Assembly: GCA_025331435.1 (NCBI GenBank)
Contig: JAIWNI010000081.1
Span: 61,437 to 125,436, forward strand
Source: Choanephora cucurbitarum
Lineage: Eukaryota; Mucoromycota; Mucoromycetes; Mucorales; Choanephoraceae
Direction of reading: 5' to 3'
DNA length: 64,000 nt
Shown here: piece after piece, positions 10,131-23,513 of the stretch
Position numbering within the stretch: the first letter of the stretch is position 1
How the letters are laid out: each line of letters starts with the position of its first letter
Position numbers and translations under genes: made by a program
The notes under the pieces: generated by a model
The model's database searches: none
What the model saw: only the letters and a program-made list of their open reading frames with translations
What the model was told of the DNA's origin: nothing

Positions 10131-10530
10131 CTTTCTATTTCTTTTTATTTTTATTAAGTAACTATTGCTATAAATCGAAACAAGAAGAAAAAGAGAGACA
10201 GTGTACTACTTACATTAATTTTCTCTCTTGCTTTTTATATGTATGTCTAAAGAATAATGTAATGAGTAATCAATGATATAGAGAAAATACTGGAGGTAAA
10301 GCGTAAGGAAGTTTGAGCGAAGAAAGAAAAGTAAAAAAAAAAATAAAGGAAAAGAAAATAAAGGGAAGAAGAAAAAAAAAGAAGAGAGAAAGAGGAGAGC
10401 CATCGTTGCAACTTAACAAAGTGTCATATTCAGCCCAAACTAACTTGCTTTAAAAAATCCGAGCGGACTTTTCATTTATTGTTCACTGTTCTCTATTGCC
10501 TTTTTCACTATCTTTTTTTTTCTTGAGCAA
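10131..10530. promoter_or_regulatory. Shared divergent promoter region RAS / NPR3
   Basis: The RAS and NPR3 start codons are only 400 bases apart and face away from each other. The region is strongly purine/pyrimidine biased (about 10320-10400 and 10490-10525) and has no coding potential of its own. Both promoters must fit here, which suggests but does not prove co-regulation. Confidence 0.55.
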
Positions 10531-12874
10531 ATGAGTTCTTTGCTGGCTATTTTGCTTGTAGTTAACTCAACAAGAGGCCATCACTATCTCTTTAGCTATC
10601 CTCCTGATCCGAAGAGATTATCAGCTGCCAAAAGAAACTACAGCGATCATCAGACTGATTTCGCAGTTGGTTCTTCTTCCAGTGCGCTAGCAAACAACAG
10701 CACCAATCTCAACTCTATCAACAACAGCAGCAGCAACAACAACAACAGCAATAGCAATGGAAATAGTAGTCATAGCAACTCAGGAAGTATTGACGATACT
10801 TCGATTCAAGATATGAACATCACAACTGATGAAGCCGACATATTCGCTGGACGAGACACAATCTTCAACTTTGATGTTTCTTTTTTAGCAGATGCATTAG
10901 CACCTAAATCGCCTCTGTGTGATCGCAAGTTTCAACTTAGTATAGACGACTTGACTTTTGTTGGACATCCTGTCAGTCTCAGTTCTCCACATCATGCAGA
11001 CACTGACGATTCAAGTGACTCAAGCCTTGAGTTTTCAGCTTCCTCTTCAACCGTAGCTTCCACTCCTTTATCCCACACCAATTCACCTTTGCCATCCTTA
11101 CCTCATACACCTTCTACTTCCTCTATTCACATGAACTCAAAGCGATTATCCCTCCATGACTCATTAGAAGACCAGTTTGGACATAGTGGTGTAAGGGACT
11201 GTGAAGATGAAAAGGAGAGAAAAGAGAGGAGAGATCGTGAAGAAAGTAGCGATGTAAGCGAGCATAAGGCAGATGCTTTCCAACACTCAAGTGAGAATTC
11301 AGACGATAGCTCAGACGATGAACAGCACGATGACAGTGATACGTCAGTCTCAGAGACATTCCCTGGATCTACATCTATTCATATGACACTGTTTCATGTT
11401 GTTTTTGTCATGTCTCCACCTGATTTAGAACTCAATGCTCAAGTTGACACACTCTACAAAAATGTCATCTTGAGATATTCTTCTGCATTGAGATATGAAC
11501 AACTTCGGTGTGGTTATGTACAAGAAGAAATTGAAAAGGTGCTAGGACTAAAAGAGGAGGCATTAAATAAGGGTACATTTTCTTTTCAATATGAGCAAAT
11601 TCGTGTTTGATGTCTGGTTATGGACATACTGACATGTTAAAAATCAAATATTTCATAGGCGCACCTTATTTGGAAACCATGGATGAAATTTTACGAGAAT
11701 CATCATTGGCAAGAGATATTAAGCAAATCTACACTGCTATCTCCTCCAATACAGCAGCACATGTCATTATTAATGACTTTATTGATCTATCGCTTCAAAT
11801 ACCAACCATAGGCAATGCGTTTGAAGCATCTTCGTTTGATAGAGAAAACATAGCCTTGTCTTATTACTCCCATCAAGCAGGAGGAGGAGCCAATATGCCC
11901 ATAGGAAACACACGGGATCATTACGTAGGCTCATCCCTAATGGACATATATAGTGTGGCAGGGTACGAATATGATAACTATCCAGTCCTATGCCCATACC
12001 ATACTCTTCTTCTTTTAGAAGATCCTGAAGAAGTGCTGAAGAATATGCCTTTGGATGCCAGTCCAACACTTGTTCAACTTGTACAGATCTTAACGCCTAC
12101 TCAGAGCTTGCAAGAACTGCATCTGTTACTAGATTGTTCTTTAGCTCAGATATACCGTCTTGCCGCTCACCTGATTTATTGGAGGAAGGCCAAATTAATC
12201 CATACTATCAGCACTAGAAACATCTATGTGGTTTCGCCGCATGCAAAATTAGACGAGTAAGTCATATTACTTTCTTCATTTGCCAATTATACTGATGCAA
12301 TTCGTTTAGTATGGCGAGTCTTGAAGCAGATTTCAAATCACATATCCCAAACCTTAGTCTACCTGTCTTGTTGTCCAAATTGCAACATGCACAACAATAC
12401 CACCTTGTATATCATGTCAAGGAGTTAAAAAACCAATACTTGGAGGCCATCACTTATTTGATACGAAAAGATCTTGTAGTTCAGCTGCATATGTACCTTG
12501 TTCTTCTCGTACCACCAGAAAAGAAAGCCGGTGTTGATACACCTCAATCACAGTACGATACCCAATTGTTAATGAGTGTTAATGAGCAAGGAGACACAAC
12601 TAATCCAACCTCTAGTCCTAACAATAACAATCATACCAACTCCAATGTGAATTCGACTGTACCGACTATAGATCCAGAATGGAGCCGAATCAAGCGAGCA
12701 ACTTACGAGAGAGCACCTAAAGAAGTAGCTGAGCTTTTTGAGCGACTAAGGCCCTACATGAATGGTCAACATCATATAGAGGAAGTCATTTATCGAGAAG
12801 GTGTTTCTCGCCGACAGCTCGGTCTTGTATTGAAATACTATCGGGACAAAATTGTCACTGTGTATCATTATTAA
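10531..12874 (+). CDS. NPR3: Npr3, GATOR1/SEACIT subunit (nitrogen permease regulator 3)
   Basis: Three exons (10531-11572, 11659-12256, 12310-12874) give 734 aa. The N-terminus SSLLAILLVVNSTRGHHYLF with YPPDP is the longin-like start of the Npr3 family. Residues ~50-90 and ~130-280 are Asn/Ser- and acid-rich spacers. Conserved blocks follow: FHVVFVMSPP, SLARDIKQIYTAI, PVLCPYHTLLLLEDPEE, and a C-terminal winged-helix region (LAAHLIYWRKAKLI, then a second after residue ~680). Npr3 with Npr2 and Iml1 forms the GAP complex that inhibits TORC1 when amino acids are scarce. The exon 2 start is an AG at 11658 that restores frame. It faces the 3' end of the glycosyltransferase gene. Confidence 0.93.
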
Positions 12875-13054
12875 AGGGAGAGAAGGAAAGAAGGAAAATG
12901 TCATCACGATGATGATTGCAGCGCCTTTTTTTTTTTTTTATGAAAAAAGAAGTTTGTCTAAATTTTCAAGAGCGTGGCTCATAGTCAAATTAAGTTTTAA
13001 TTAGTGTAATAATGTTACTAGTAGAAAAAGAGAGTGGTTTTATATACAAGAAGC

Positions 13055-14925
13055 TTAATGTATATTAGGATAGAATACAATGGAGTTAGGATCTGGTGAA
13101 GTACCACCGTGAGTGTTAAAGAAGTCAGCGCCGCTAATTCGGTTGGGGTCAGTGATATAGATAGCCACATTGAAAGCAACACCTCCACACAATACAAGTA
13201 GCCAAACAATGATAGGAAGTGCTTCTTTGAACTGGCTCCAGAACACGTTTTCTTTCTTGCGTTCAGCAGCTGAGCGTGCCGATGTACCCCAGCCTACATC
13301 CCAGAGCGACACAAGAGCCCAAAGCTTAGCAGGCACCAAACCGACCATATAATAGATTGAGTATAAAGGAAACGCCAAGAAACGAACCTGAAGAGTTAAC
13401 AGGGTAGAGTAGATTGTCTTGATCCAAGCAATCACCATGAGCGAAATTAACCATACCACAAGCACAAAGGGCGATTTGCTAAACAGGATTTGAAAGATTG
13501 AGAAGAGCAGAACAAAGGGATAGATGCCTTGATAGAATAGCTCGGCTGCCATCCAAGGACTATGTTTGTGTAAACTACGTGCATTCCAAAGGAGTTCTCG
13601 ATAAAAGCTCTTGGACCATCGTGTTTGTTGCTTAAACCATCGAAGAAACTGAGTAGGCGTTTCAGTTTCACAAAAGGCCAAGTGAGTATAAACGACACGA
13701 TATCCTTTTAGCAAAGCACGATTGGTTAAATGTCTATCAAAACATGAATATGGCTGTCTTTGTTTTCTTATACAGCGTGTCTTTGGGAAGCACCCTTCAT
13801 TTACCTGTCATCACCGTATGTACACTCCATACCTAGAAAGCTCTGACTAATCCATTCATCCAATACTTCTCGTAATACATGAGACTGATAGATACCCATA
13901 GGACCAGATACACAGGTGACACACCTGTTAAAACTTTGAGCTGCTCGTTCAATATTGAATGCCATCCAATATCTTAGCGACGACATGTAAGAAAGCAAGC
14001 CGTCCCTAGCATTCCAGATACGTACATCGCCTGCTACTGCACCAATATTTGGAAACCAATACAGTGCGCTTTCCATCTCAACCAAGGCATTTGGATCAAA
14101 CTTTGTATCAGAATCAGTCGACATAACTGCCTCACAGCCTGAAGCCAACAAAATTCGGAATGCTGTATACATAGCATGACGCTTTCCTTGATGAGGCTGC
14201 ATATAACATACGGGTGTTGAGTCTGTAGGTAACGTGAAGGTCTCTTGAATCAACTTGTCATGATCGATTTTAAAATGTTGCTGATCTTGCGTTTGTGTCC
14301 GGATCTTTTCAAACGAGACAGATAAAAGTTCGGGTAAGACAAGTGTAGGACTTTGAGGAAATGACTTTTGAAAGAGGGCAGCCATCTCTTTATCTTCGGG
14401 CGCATCACCATCGATGACTACAATGATTTTGATAGGGTCTATATAATTGAGACGCTTGATTGATTCTAAGCACTGAGTGAACAATTCTGGTTCTTCTCTG
14501 TAGCCTACGACAGCCAATCCCATGTGTGTTGCCGATCTAGTTTGCTGTTTTTCTTTTTCGTTGGATATGTCAATACTGCCTTTTGACGAAGCGACGACAG
14601 TTTCGCTTAGGTTAGTAGCTTCTTCCACTTTTTCCAGGTCATCTAATGAAACATCTTTGGATATTTTTTTTGTTTCTGTTATCAAATGTCTTGGTGTGAC
14701 AGGTAAGGATTTGCGTTTGTATCGATGGACCATTATTCGATTGATACTGGCAAATAAGAGCTGTAGAAATATAAAGACAAACACAACAGTACCATACACT
14801 CCAAGCACTAAGAAGGATCTTCTGGAGATCTCAATCCTTAATGCATATCCAATCAATGCGGGTAAGACAAAGATACATGATACGGTTAATGAATAAAATA
14901 CTTTGAGTGGTAATGTCCAATGCAT
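13055..14925 (-). CDS. Family-2 glycosyltransferase, hyaluronan/chitin-synthase-like membrane protein
   Basis: Two exons (14925-13805, 13733-13055) give 599 aa. Two N-terminal TM segments (about residues 8-28 and 38-62) are followed by a cytosolic GT2 domain. It carries VVIDGDAPED, STDSDT (the DxD of processive synthases), RCVTCVSGPMGIY, YGDDRHLTNR (GDD/ED motif, split by the intron) and QQTRWSKSF (QxxRW). Several C-terminal TM segments then form the polysaccharide channel. This layout is that of hyaluronan synthase, NodC, fungal Cps1-like and atypical chitin synthases. The product could be hyaluronan-, chitin- or glucuronan-type polymer at the cell surface. The ATG at 14925 is used because upstream open frame lacks an ATG. 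Specificity is uncertain. Confidence 0.88.
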
Positions 14926-16743
14926 CGCCAATTGAGTACTTTTCTTTTTCTTTTCTTTTTTACTGCTACTGTATTGTGAATCGGGATATAGATAAATGAA
15001 AGAGAAGAGTGAGAAAGGCAAAAGAAAGCAGAGACAGAGACATCACAGGCTCTCGATTTAAGGAGCGGGGAATTAGAGAATGGGAAGCGATCTTTAACAA
15101 CGATCTTTATCTAAGTTAAAGTAACTGCACATTGACAGGATCAATGACATATTGTGGAGCCTTAGGAAAATTTGGCATCATACCTGTTTGTTTTTTCCCT
15201 TTTGCCAAAAGAGGCATCTTAAACAATTTGTGCAATCCCCCCTCCCCCTCTCTTTGAGCTTCCTCCTCTCTTTTCTTTTTATATACTCTGTTTCTTTAGC
15301 ATGATTGGGTGATCTATGCTTTGTTTTTATTCTTATCAAAGATAATGCAAGCTGTCAGACATAGTATATATTACATGCCATAAAAAAAAGCGAGAGAGAA
15401 GTAGTCCTTTGATCCCTATAATTCATTTCTAAAACAGGAAATCGAAAAGGCTTCAGACTCGCATGTTTGTTTTCTGGATCATCCATCGCTTATTTTCACC
15501 TATTGATTCAGATTGAGCTAATATCATTTGCATACAGAATTCAAATGAAAAGCTGACGAACAAGGACTAAAGAAAAAACTCGCTCATTTGCTGTTCACTC
15601 TATATCTAATGTCTCTTAGTTCTATGTGGAATCTTAAAGAAAGAGAGATTGAATCGAAAAGTTTATGGGATTGAACTAAATCCAAAAGAGAACCTATTAA
15701 ATGATTCATACGAAATATGTGTCGCGTCTTATTTTCACACATCTCTGACGTTTTGGTTTCATTTGAATATCTCTCTTTGACACTTTTGAAGTGCCGGCAC
15801 AAAAACTGATAGTATTATAGCTCAATTGATATATAGACACAACCAGTACGACCATGCTATGATGTATTGTTTATGAAGTCAAGCTTTGGCACCATTAGTA
15901 TAAGAATAAAGAGAAAAAGATCTGAACATGTGCATTAAAGTTAAATGTACCGAGCCAGAGAAATTCCGGTTATTTAGGGGTTCTCGTCAACGCAGTTCTG
16001 TCTCCTAAACATCAATTGACAATTACTGCAAAAGGGCAATGACAATGCATGAATCGGACTTCATGCTTTAAAATAGATCTATTCCAGGGCCAAGTCGTAT
16101 CTTAAGGATCTCGTAAAATATAATTTTAAAGAGAAGTGTCTATTGTACGTAAACAAGGGATATCCGAATTGTCCTATCTTACTACTTTGCCTGGAATTTA
16201 CATTAATGTTTAATACAATGCACCTACATACATACATATATAGGTATACAAAAGACGGAATGGATCGAAGACGATCTGACGTATTGAGCATAGCTGACAA
16301 AATTGCAAGAAAAAAAAAGAAAACAGAGAAAGTTGAATGGGTCAAATACAAGTTTATCATACTATGACACCAATTGAGTCCGAGAAATATGTGATATTGC
16401 AGGTAACAAGCTACAGCTAAGAATTGTTGACTATACAGGAAAGAAAGGAACGATTTTCTGGATTGAAATACAATACTATCTGAAATGTGCTTTATGAGTG
16501 GAGAAGGAAGAGGGAGGGGTACCGATAAGAGGAAAAAGTTTTGTCTGCTTAATTTCAGAGCTGATAATTCAATAAAAAAGCAAATGGAGTCTAATGCTGT
16601 ATATTTGATCTGTTAGTGATTACAAGCGCGTATGTATGCAACGCGTTTAGAGGTATTTTGTTGAAATGTATTTAAATAGAGTTCCGAAGTCAATGAAAGT
16701 AAGTGAGATAAGAGCGAAAACGGCAAGGAAGATGTAACATAGA
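14926..16743. other. Intergenic, no gene seen
   Basis: About 1.8 kb between the glycosyltransferase start and the 3' end of the LIM-binding gene. It includes a pyrimidine-rich tract (about 15235-15300) that probably belongs to the glycosyltransferase promoter. Short ORFs near 15600-15800 and 16080-16370 have no recognisable similarity and are mutually overlapping on opposite strands. Nothing further can be supported. Confidence 0.4.
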
Positions 16744-19456
16744 CTATTTTCTTGGTGTGCCTGCTGCGTTTTTCTTTCTAGCAACAGGCGACTTCATGTC
16801 ACTTGCTGTACTGTTCCGTTTACCTATATCAAGAAAAAAACATGAGTCACACAGAATGGTTTGGTCTATTGATAAATGGCTTACGGGACGCTGGGCTTTG
16901 TGGTGTAAATTGGTTCGGGTATGATGGTTGTGGAATTTGTTGAGGATTCTGTTGTTGCGTTTGATTTTGCTGTGCTTGGGCTTGCTGTCCTTGTTGTTGC
17001 TGTGCTTGCTGCTGTTGTTGTTGTTGTTGCTGCTGCAATTGAGCTTGTTGTGCTTGCTGTTGCGCTTGCTGTTGTTGTTGCTGCAATTGTAGCTGTTGTT
17101 GGTATGCCAATGAATGGCCAGGCGTTTGAGGGCCTTGCTGTTGCAATTGTTGTTGTAATTGCATTTGTTGCTGATGAAATTGCTGTTGTTGCTGATGAAA
17201 CTGAAGGGCAGCTTGTTGCTGTTGCCTTAGTGCAGCTTGTTGTTGCTGTATAGCTTGTTGATGCATAGCTTGTTGCTGTTGCTGCTGCATGGCTTGTTGC
17301 TGTTGCAACACTTGTTGATGTTGTTGATGTTGAGGTTGTTGTTGTACATGCTGTTGTTGTGCATGTTGTTGTTGTGGTGTTTGCTGTTGTGGTGTTTGTT
17401 GGGGTAGAGGTACGAAAGAAGGTGCATGGTGTGGACGACCTGTCTGTGTCTTTACTACAGGGGAATGTACTGCCATGTTATTCATAATTGGTGTATCCAT
17501 CTGCTGGGATTTTGCATCTTCATTCTCTGCCTTCAAGAGCCCAGATTGTTTGTCAAGAGCAATAGCCCCTAAGCTTTCTTTAGGCATAGCTCCAGAAATA
17601 AGTGAGTGGAACATAACTTCACCTACTCGCGGAGAAATATCTGTCATCTAAAGGATAAATTCGATTAAAAAAGCTGTAGATCCCTGACTGCTTTGATGAA
17701 TTACCTGCAAAACGTGATATACGCGAGCAGGAACACCCCACTTGTTGATAGGTGATTCAGGCAGCACAATCTGTGGTGGTGGTGCTTTCTTTTTCATAGT
17801 AGGTGCAGGCTCTGTCTTAATACTGGCTCGACTTATAAACTCATCCCATTCTTCACACGTGAAATCCATATGGTCCATCTTCCAAACACCATCAGGTGCC
17901 ATCATAAACTGAGCCCACAGAGGACCTGTTGAGATTGTCAATGCACCATTTCTAAATCGGTATATAATACTGGCTCGAGGACATTGAACATACATTGCTC
18001 CACCTGGCAAAATATACTCCATTGTCTTTTCCAAGGTCAGATGAATCGACTTAATGCCAGATAGATATTGAGTATGAAAATAGTTAGCTAATAAAGAATG
18101 GCCGATATCTATACAACCGAATTAAGAAACAGTAGCTGATTGTCAAGTTGCTTTCTTACCAAAAGATTTCTGTTCATTTTCAGTTGGATTTATCAAGCCT
18201 ATTCTGAATACACTTTGACCAGTGAAGAAAGTATCCACAAAATTATCCCAAAATGATCTATTTACAGCCTAAAAGAATATATAAATTTAGTGACTTTAGA
18301 AAACTAAAACAAAACAAAACAAAATGAAAAAGAGGGTATCGTGTTTGGCCTCTTTCTTTTTTTTTTACCTCAGTCTCACCAGGACTTAATTGCTCAGCAA
18401 ACTGAAGTAATCGGAGTACTGCTTGACCACTTGATTGACTAGCGGAATAGTGTTAGTTTAAAAGTATTTCGATCTGTATACATGTGTGTGTACATGCATG
18501 CATGTGTGTATATATGCGTGTACTCTTCCTCTCTTATTTTTCTATTCTTACCTTTGTGCAGCAGCTATCATGTTAGATGTGTTTATTTTAGAGGGTAGTA
18601 CAGGTACAGGCGAACCTTGCGAAGTCATAATAGGTGTAGATGAGTGCATGTTCATTGATCGAGGTGTCTGTTGCTGAGTCAACTGAGGTGTTCTTTGAGG
18701 AGTATGAGGAGGAGGAGGTTGCGACTGATTTTGTGGATGTTGTATCATTGTTTGTTGTGAGTGTTGTAACAGCTGCTGTTGCATTTGTTGTTGCTGCTGT
18801 TGAGCTTGTTGCTGCTGTTGTTGTTGAGCCTGTTGCTGTTGGGCCTGTTGGGCCTGTTGTTGAGCCTGTTGAGCTTGTTGTTGAGCTTGTTGAGCTTGTT
18901 GAGCTTGTTGAGCTTGTTGTGCTTGTTGTGCTTGTTGAGCTTGTTGTTGTTGAGCTTGTTGAGCCTGTTGTTGTTGAGCTTGTTGTTGTTGTACTTGTTG
19001 TTGTTGCTGTTGAGCTTGCTGTACTTGCTGCTGCGCTTGCTGTTGTTGTTGTTGTTGCTGCTGCGCTTGTTGCTGTGCCTGTTGCAACAATTGCTGCTGA
19101 GCTATTTGTTGTTGTATTTGTTGTTGCTGTAAGTGTTGTTGTTGTTGCAAGTGTTGTTGGAGATGCTGCTGTTGTTGAAAGTGTTGAAGGTGTTGTTGCT
19201 TTTGCTGATGCAACAAGTGAGGTTGGTGAAACAACTGCTGTTGTGGTGTTTGTTGCTGTTGTTGTTGTTGTTGTTGTTGTTGAAGCATATGTTGTTTTTG
19301 AGCCATGAGTTGTTTCTGTCTAAAGATACTCTGAGCTTGAATATGTTGTTGTTGTAGTTGCGCTTGTGCAAACGCTTGAGCAGGACTGGCTGGTACTTGG
19401 TTATGTAAGCTTGTTGGCTGTGGTGTTCCAGCGGCAGAAGGAACAGCAGTTGACAT
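16744..19456 (-). CDS. LIM-domain-binding (LDB/PtaB/Mfg1-type) transcription cofactor with long polyQ tracts
   Basis: Six exons (19456-18552, 18438-18369, 18268-18160, 18108-17705, 17647-16885, 16823-16744) give 776 aa with every phase consistent. Residues ~25-270 are a Gln-rich domain. Exons 2-4 encode the LIM-binding fold (GQAVLRLLQFAEQLSP; NRSFWDNFVDTFFTGQ; YRFRNGALTISTGPLWAQF; DHMDFTCEEWDEFISR). A second Gln-rich domain (about residues 575-735) precedes a basic C-terminus (MKSPVARKKNAAGTPRK). Fungal members (Aspergillus PtaB, yeast Mfg1, Candida Adn1) partner with Flo8/SomA-type factors to control filamentation, adhesion and development. The polyQ repeats are coded by a CAA/CAG mixture on the minus strand and look expandable. 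Confidence 0.88.
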
Positions 19457-20915
19457 GAGTTTTTATGTTCTTTATAAGATAAGTTAAAATGAAAAATAAA
19501 AGAAAAAAAAAGAAGTGAGATGAATTAAGGTTTACTTTCATGTTAAATCAGCTCTAGTCTCCCTTTCGTTTTGAACTCCCTCTTTTTCTGACCAATCAAT
19601 CAGGTGCCCAAAATAACCTCTTTTTTTCTTATTTCATCCTTTACTTTGTCGTAAAGAAGGATTCAAGTAGTGTTTGCGATAGAAGCTAAGACTAAGCCTT
19701 GCTTAAGAAACGTAAGGAAGGGGGGGGGGGGCTTCCTGCAATCGACTGTATTGTGTGAACTCAATTTAAACTCCATGACTGTCAAGCTGCTTGTGTTTCA
19801 AAACCAGAGACTTTTAATAAAGATTATATTAAAGAGCGTTCGTTCTCTTTAAAGAGTAACACATAAAGCAAAGAGATGCAAATTAAGTTCTTCTATAGTT
19901 TTTGGAAAGCCACTTGAGAGCAAGAGAAGAAAAAAAAGGGCTTGAAAAGAACATGTTGACTTTAGAGCTATTAATATGATGGAGAAGGAAGGGGGCTCAA
20001 AGCGTATTCAAGTTGACATCATTGTACACTACAATCAAATTGAAACTAACAGTCTGCTCCTTTTATTCTCTTAATGAAATCAATGAGCGTGCGTATTCCA
20101 TATCGATTTCTCATTGTTTCAAGTATACTTCTTTAACTGATATAGCGAATTTTCTTTTCCTTTTTCTAAAATGTAATCACCAATAATGTTTTGCAGTAAT
20201 TCTGTTGAGATGCAAGTAATAACTGTCTGAAAAAAAAGAGGCTTAGTTTAAAAGAGAAAGCACAATACCACAATAACCAAAAAGCTTAAATTGTTTCACA
20301 AAGAAGTAAGAACTAAGAGAGCAGCAATTAGTGTGTATTAGACAGAGAAATTCAAGGAAGAAAAAAAAAGAGAAAATAGAGTCATTACCACCATACTTTG
20401 ATCTGTCTAGGCGCAACGATTTTCCTACTTCTTTTGGTTCCTATTCATTTTTTTCTCTCTCTACACAGTATTAAGTGCTGGTTAGAATAGCAACTGAACC
20501 AGTAACACTGCTTCGGTTTAGAATGACAAGTCAGAAAAAAGCGGACGAAATGATATGTTTCCTTTATGCAAGTAATCGAAGCCAAGGCATGAAGAGAGAA
20601 TTTTAGTTTTCGAAATAGTCAAGATAATCAGTATCAATGGAAATTCAAATCTTAAAGCAGTGATTTGTTACTATGGGCAATATCCGAATCTGGAAATTAT
20701 GATCGAAAACATGTTAGTTCACATCAGTTATCAAACGAACTGGATCATTAATGTTGGTTTAGGGATCGAATTAGATAGTTTATTATTTCCAAAGTATTAT
20801 ATGGTATGATAGAAACAAGGTGTTTGTAGACCTATTAGTTTTGTTGTTTTTATTATTTTTACAATCTCTCAAGTAGAATGTTAAGAGTGTTCAGGAAGAC
20901 AGTCTCTTTTCTTTT
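19457..20915. other. Intergenic, no gene seen
   Basis: About 1.46 kb upstream of the LIM-binding gene and downstream of the coiled-coil gene. It contains a G10-12 run near 19722 and AT-rich sequence; no ORF with coding character. It should include the promoter of the polyQ gene on the left side. Confidence 0.4.
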
Positions 20916-23513
20916 TTAGAAACCTGACTGTATAAGAGTAGGTTTGGAATAGGGATGAACTGGATTAGAATAAATGCTGATATTGCTGTTGCTATTGGTA
21001 TTGAGGAAATGTGTATAAAAAGACCCATGCAGTGCAGAGTTTGATCTTTCTTGCCGAGGAGGAGGAGGAGGAGATTGCGATATGGTTGGCTTAGGTCTAT
21101 GACGATTAAACAAACTACTAAGCCAATGAATTGGATGGGTAGACTTGCTGTCGTTTTTCGATTTGCTTTGCACTTGCTGTTGTAGTACCTTCTGTTTTTC
21201 TAAAAGCTCTTTTTCGAAACGACTGTCTACTTCTTCTATCTTCTTGACATATTCCAACTGGAGGTCATTCATGGTTGTTCTAAGTTGTCCAATTTCCTTG
21301 AGCATGTTCTGTACCAATTCTGTGATAGGGAAGAACTGTACTATAGACACATCGTGTATCCATTGCTCTTGTTTCAAAACTGACTTGTCTTCGATCCAAC
21401 TAAATTGAGATTTGAGCGTGTTTACATCAGTAAGGATGTTCTCAATCATGGTATTGCTCATAGTGCTCAATTCGACAATGTCAAATGTACGCCTTAAGCG
21501 ACGATTGAGTGCTCGAATGTCTGTCTGTTGTAGGCGTTGTAGCACAAGAGTAACTTGTTTGTATAACTGATGAAATGGTGGACTCAGATCAGGCACCATT
21601 TTGGCAGAGGAACAAGAGGTTGAAGGTGTGATTGAAATCAAACCCTAATACTACTTAGATACAACGATAACAACAAATAGAGACGATGCGCTTACCTCTT
21701 CCGCCTCAATCACGGATGACCTCTTTCGTTTGATCTTTCTTTTTTCTGACATCATTTTCTTCTTCATGTAATAGTGGTAATGATGATGGATGACAGGCGA
21801 TGTATTATGACTCTCGGATAATGGTGTCATTCTATCTTGGGGTGACACAGTTTCATCCTGTTTATTTTGTAGATTTTCAGGAGCTGTGTTAGGTATTGGC
21901 ATTGGTATTGGGCTATCTACGTAATGTGTATCTTGTAGATGGCTAAACAGTGACTTCCTGCGTTGTTCGACTTTCAACTCATCATCGTCATACTCTTGCT
22001 CCTCATCCGGGTTTGATTTGGCGTAAAGGTCACTTTTGCATTCCATAAGCAAGTTACTGCAGTCGAGTAAGTCTGATTTTAATTTGTTGTTGGCAGATGC
22101 TAGTTCTTTTATAAGCTCGATTAGGTAATTTTGATTGCTATTGGTCACCTGTAAATCAGATGCTGCATTGGGTGAGAGCAAAGCATATGTAAGCTGCAAA
22201 TCAACGGACATTAGTTAGAGTTAATTTTTTCTTAAAAGCTCTATGCCTTACTTTCAGTACATCTTTGCGTAACTTCTCATTTGATTCTCTTAGCCATGTC
22301 ATGTTGACCTGATTTTCGTCTGTAATACCCATTTCTTTTTGTGTCGCCTTCAGCTTGTCAAATTCTGCACTCATTGAATCTATTATTTTAAAGATCAGAA
22401 AAGGAAACAAATAATGAAGCATCTGTCATTCATCAACTTGACTTTACTATGTTTGGCTTCTAGCTTTTTATATTTAGATTCTAGTGATTGTTCATTTTTT
22501 TTGGAGGCTGACAGTTCCTGCTCTAGATCTCCTACCTGTAGAATTGCATAATTTGTAATCTTTAGGATCTAAGGTTATTTGTTTGTATTCTCTTTAAATT
22601 ACCTTTGTCCTCAGTAGTTCTTCAGTGGCGTCGGATTCTATAGCCATTGACTCATATATTCTTAATCTTTCTATTTCAATTGTCTTTGACTTGAGTTCTG
22701 TACTAAGCTGCAGATACCGAGAATTGCAACTTTCTAGATCCGCAGCAGTATCTTCAAGTGACTATGCATGGTCAATACTACCATTTACGAATCATAAAGT
22801 AACTTACCTTTTGCGTTCGCTGTAATTCCCAGGCAAGCCTGTCTCTTTCCTTATCGCAATCTGTCTTTTGGTATTTTAATTCCGACAGAGAGTATTCGAG
22901 CTCATTTATTCTCTCTTCAAATGCCTCTTTCTAAAGGGTATTACTTTAGCTAATGTTGCAGATCTAAGGAAGCAAATACTTACTTCTTGTTTGAGCTTTG
23001 CTTTCAAAAGATTCGTCTCAGCAACTGTTTGCTCATGATTTTGTAGCAAGCCTTGTCCAATGACTATGTGTAATGAAACCAAAATTAGCTATCTGAAGAA
23101 CAGATTTAGGAGCCACTTAAGCTTCTTTACAAATAAGGAATGAAAAACAAGGAGAAAAACAAAAGAAAGAGAAAGGGGTGGTGGCAGAAAGTGAACGCAA
23201 TATTTGAGAGATATTTACCAGCTGCTAAATGAACATCATTCTCCAGCTTATATATTGTATTTGATATTGCTTCAAAATGCTGGCAATCATCTCTTTGACA
23301 ACATAGACAAACATCTGAAAGTAAGAAACTGGATGGTAGACTCTTCGAAAGCCAGTCCTGCAATGATTCCTCCATTGAAGGTGAAAGGGAGGAAGGTGTA
23401 CTAATAATAGTTTTTTCAGCAGTATCATTCATTATTGGACTTGACAGCAGAGCGGTCTTATAAGCTCTATGGCCACCTGCGTGTTGACGAAGTATTTGCC
23501 TCTTCAAGGACAT
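20916..23513 (-). CDS. Multi-exon coiled-coil protein of unknown function
   Basis: Starts at ATG 23513 (MSLKRQILRQHAGGHRAYK) and runs through about nine exons split by 50-70 nt introns to the TAG at 20916; about 700 aa. A Cys/His-containing patch (CLCCQRDDCQHF) lies near residue 70. It is followed by roughly 300 residues of heptad-rich coiled coil (for example EAFEERINELEYSLSELKYQ). A linker has acidic EEQEYDDDE and an unusual HHHYHYYMKKKMM cluster. Then comes a second helical region (residues ~490-620) and a Ser/Pro-rich tail with PPPPPRQERS. This looks like a cytoskeletal, spindle-pole or tethering protein, but no family was recognised. Exon boundaries are approximate except the first, second and last. 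Confidence 0.75.

Noticed and set aside
14926..15021. N-terminal extension of the glycosyltransferase (MPFSLFSFIYLY)
   Set aside because: The frame is open but begins with TTG, and no ATG is present before 14925.
18640..19357. Long plus-strand ORFs of poly-Val/Leu/Glu
   Set aside because: Antisense of the CAA/CAG polyQ tract of the LIM-binding gene; low-complexity shadow frames.
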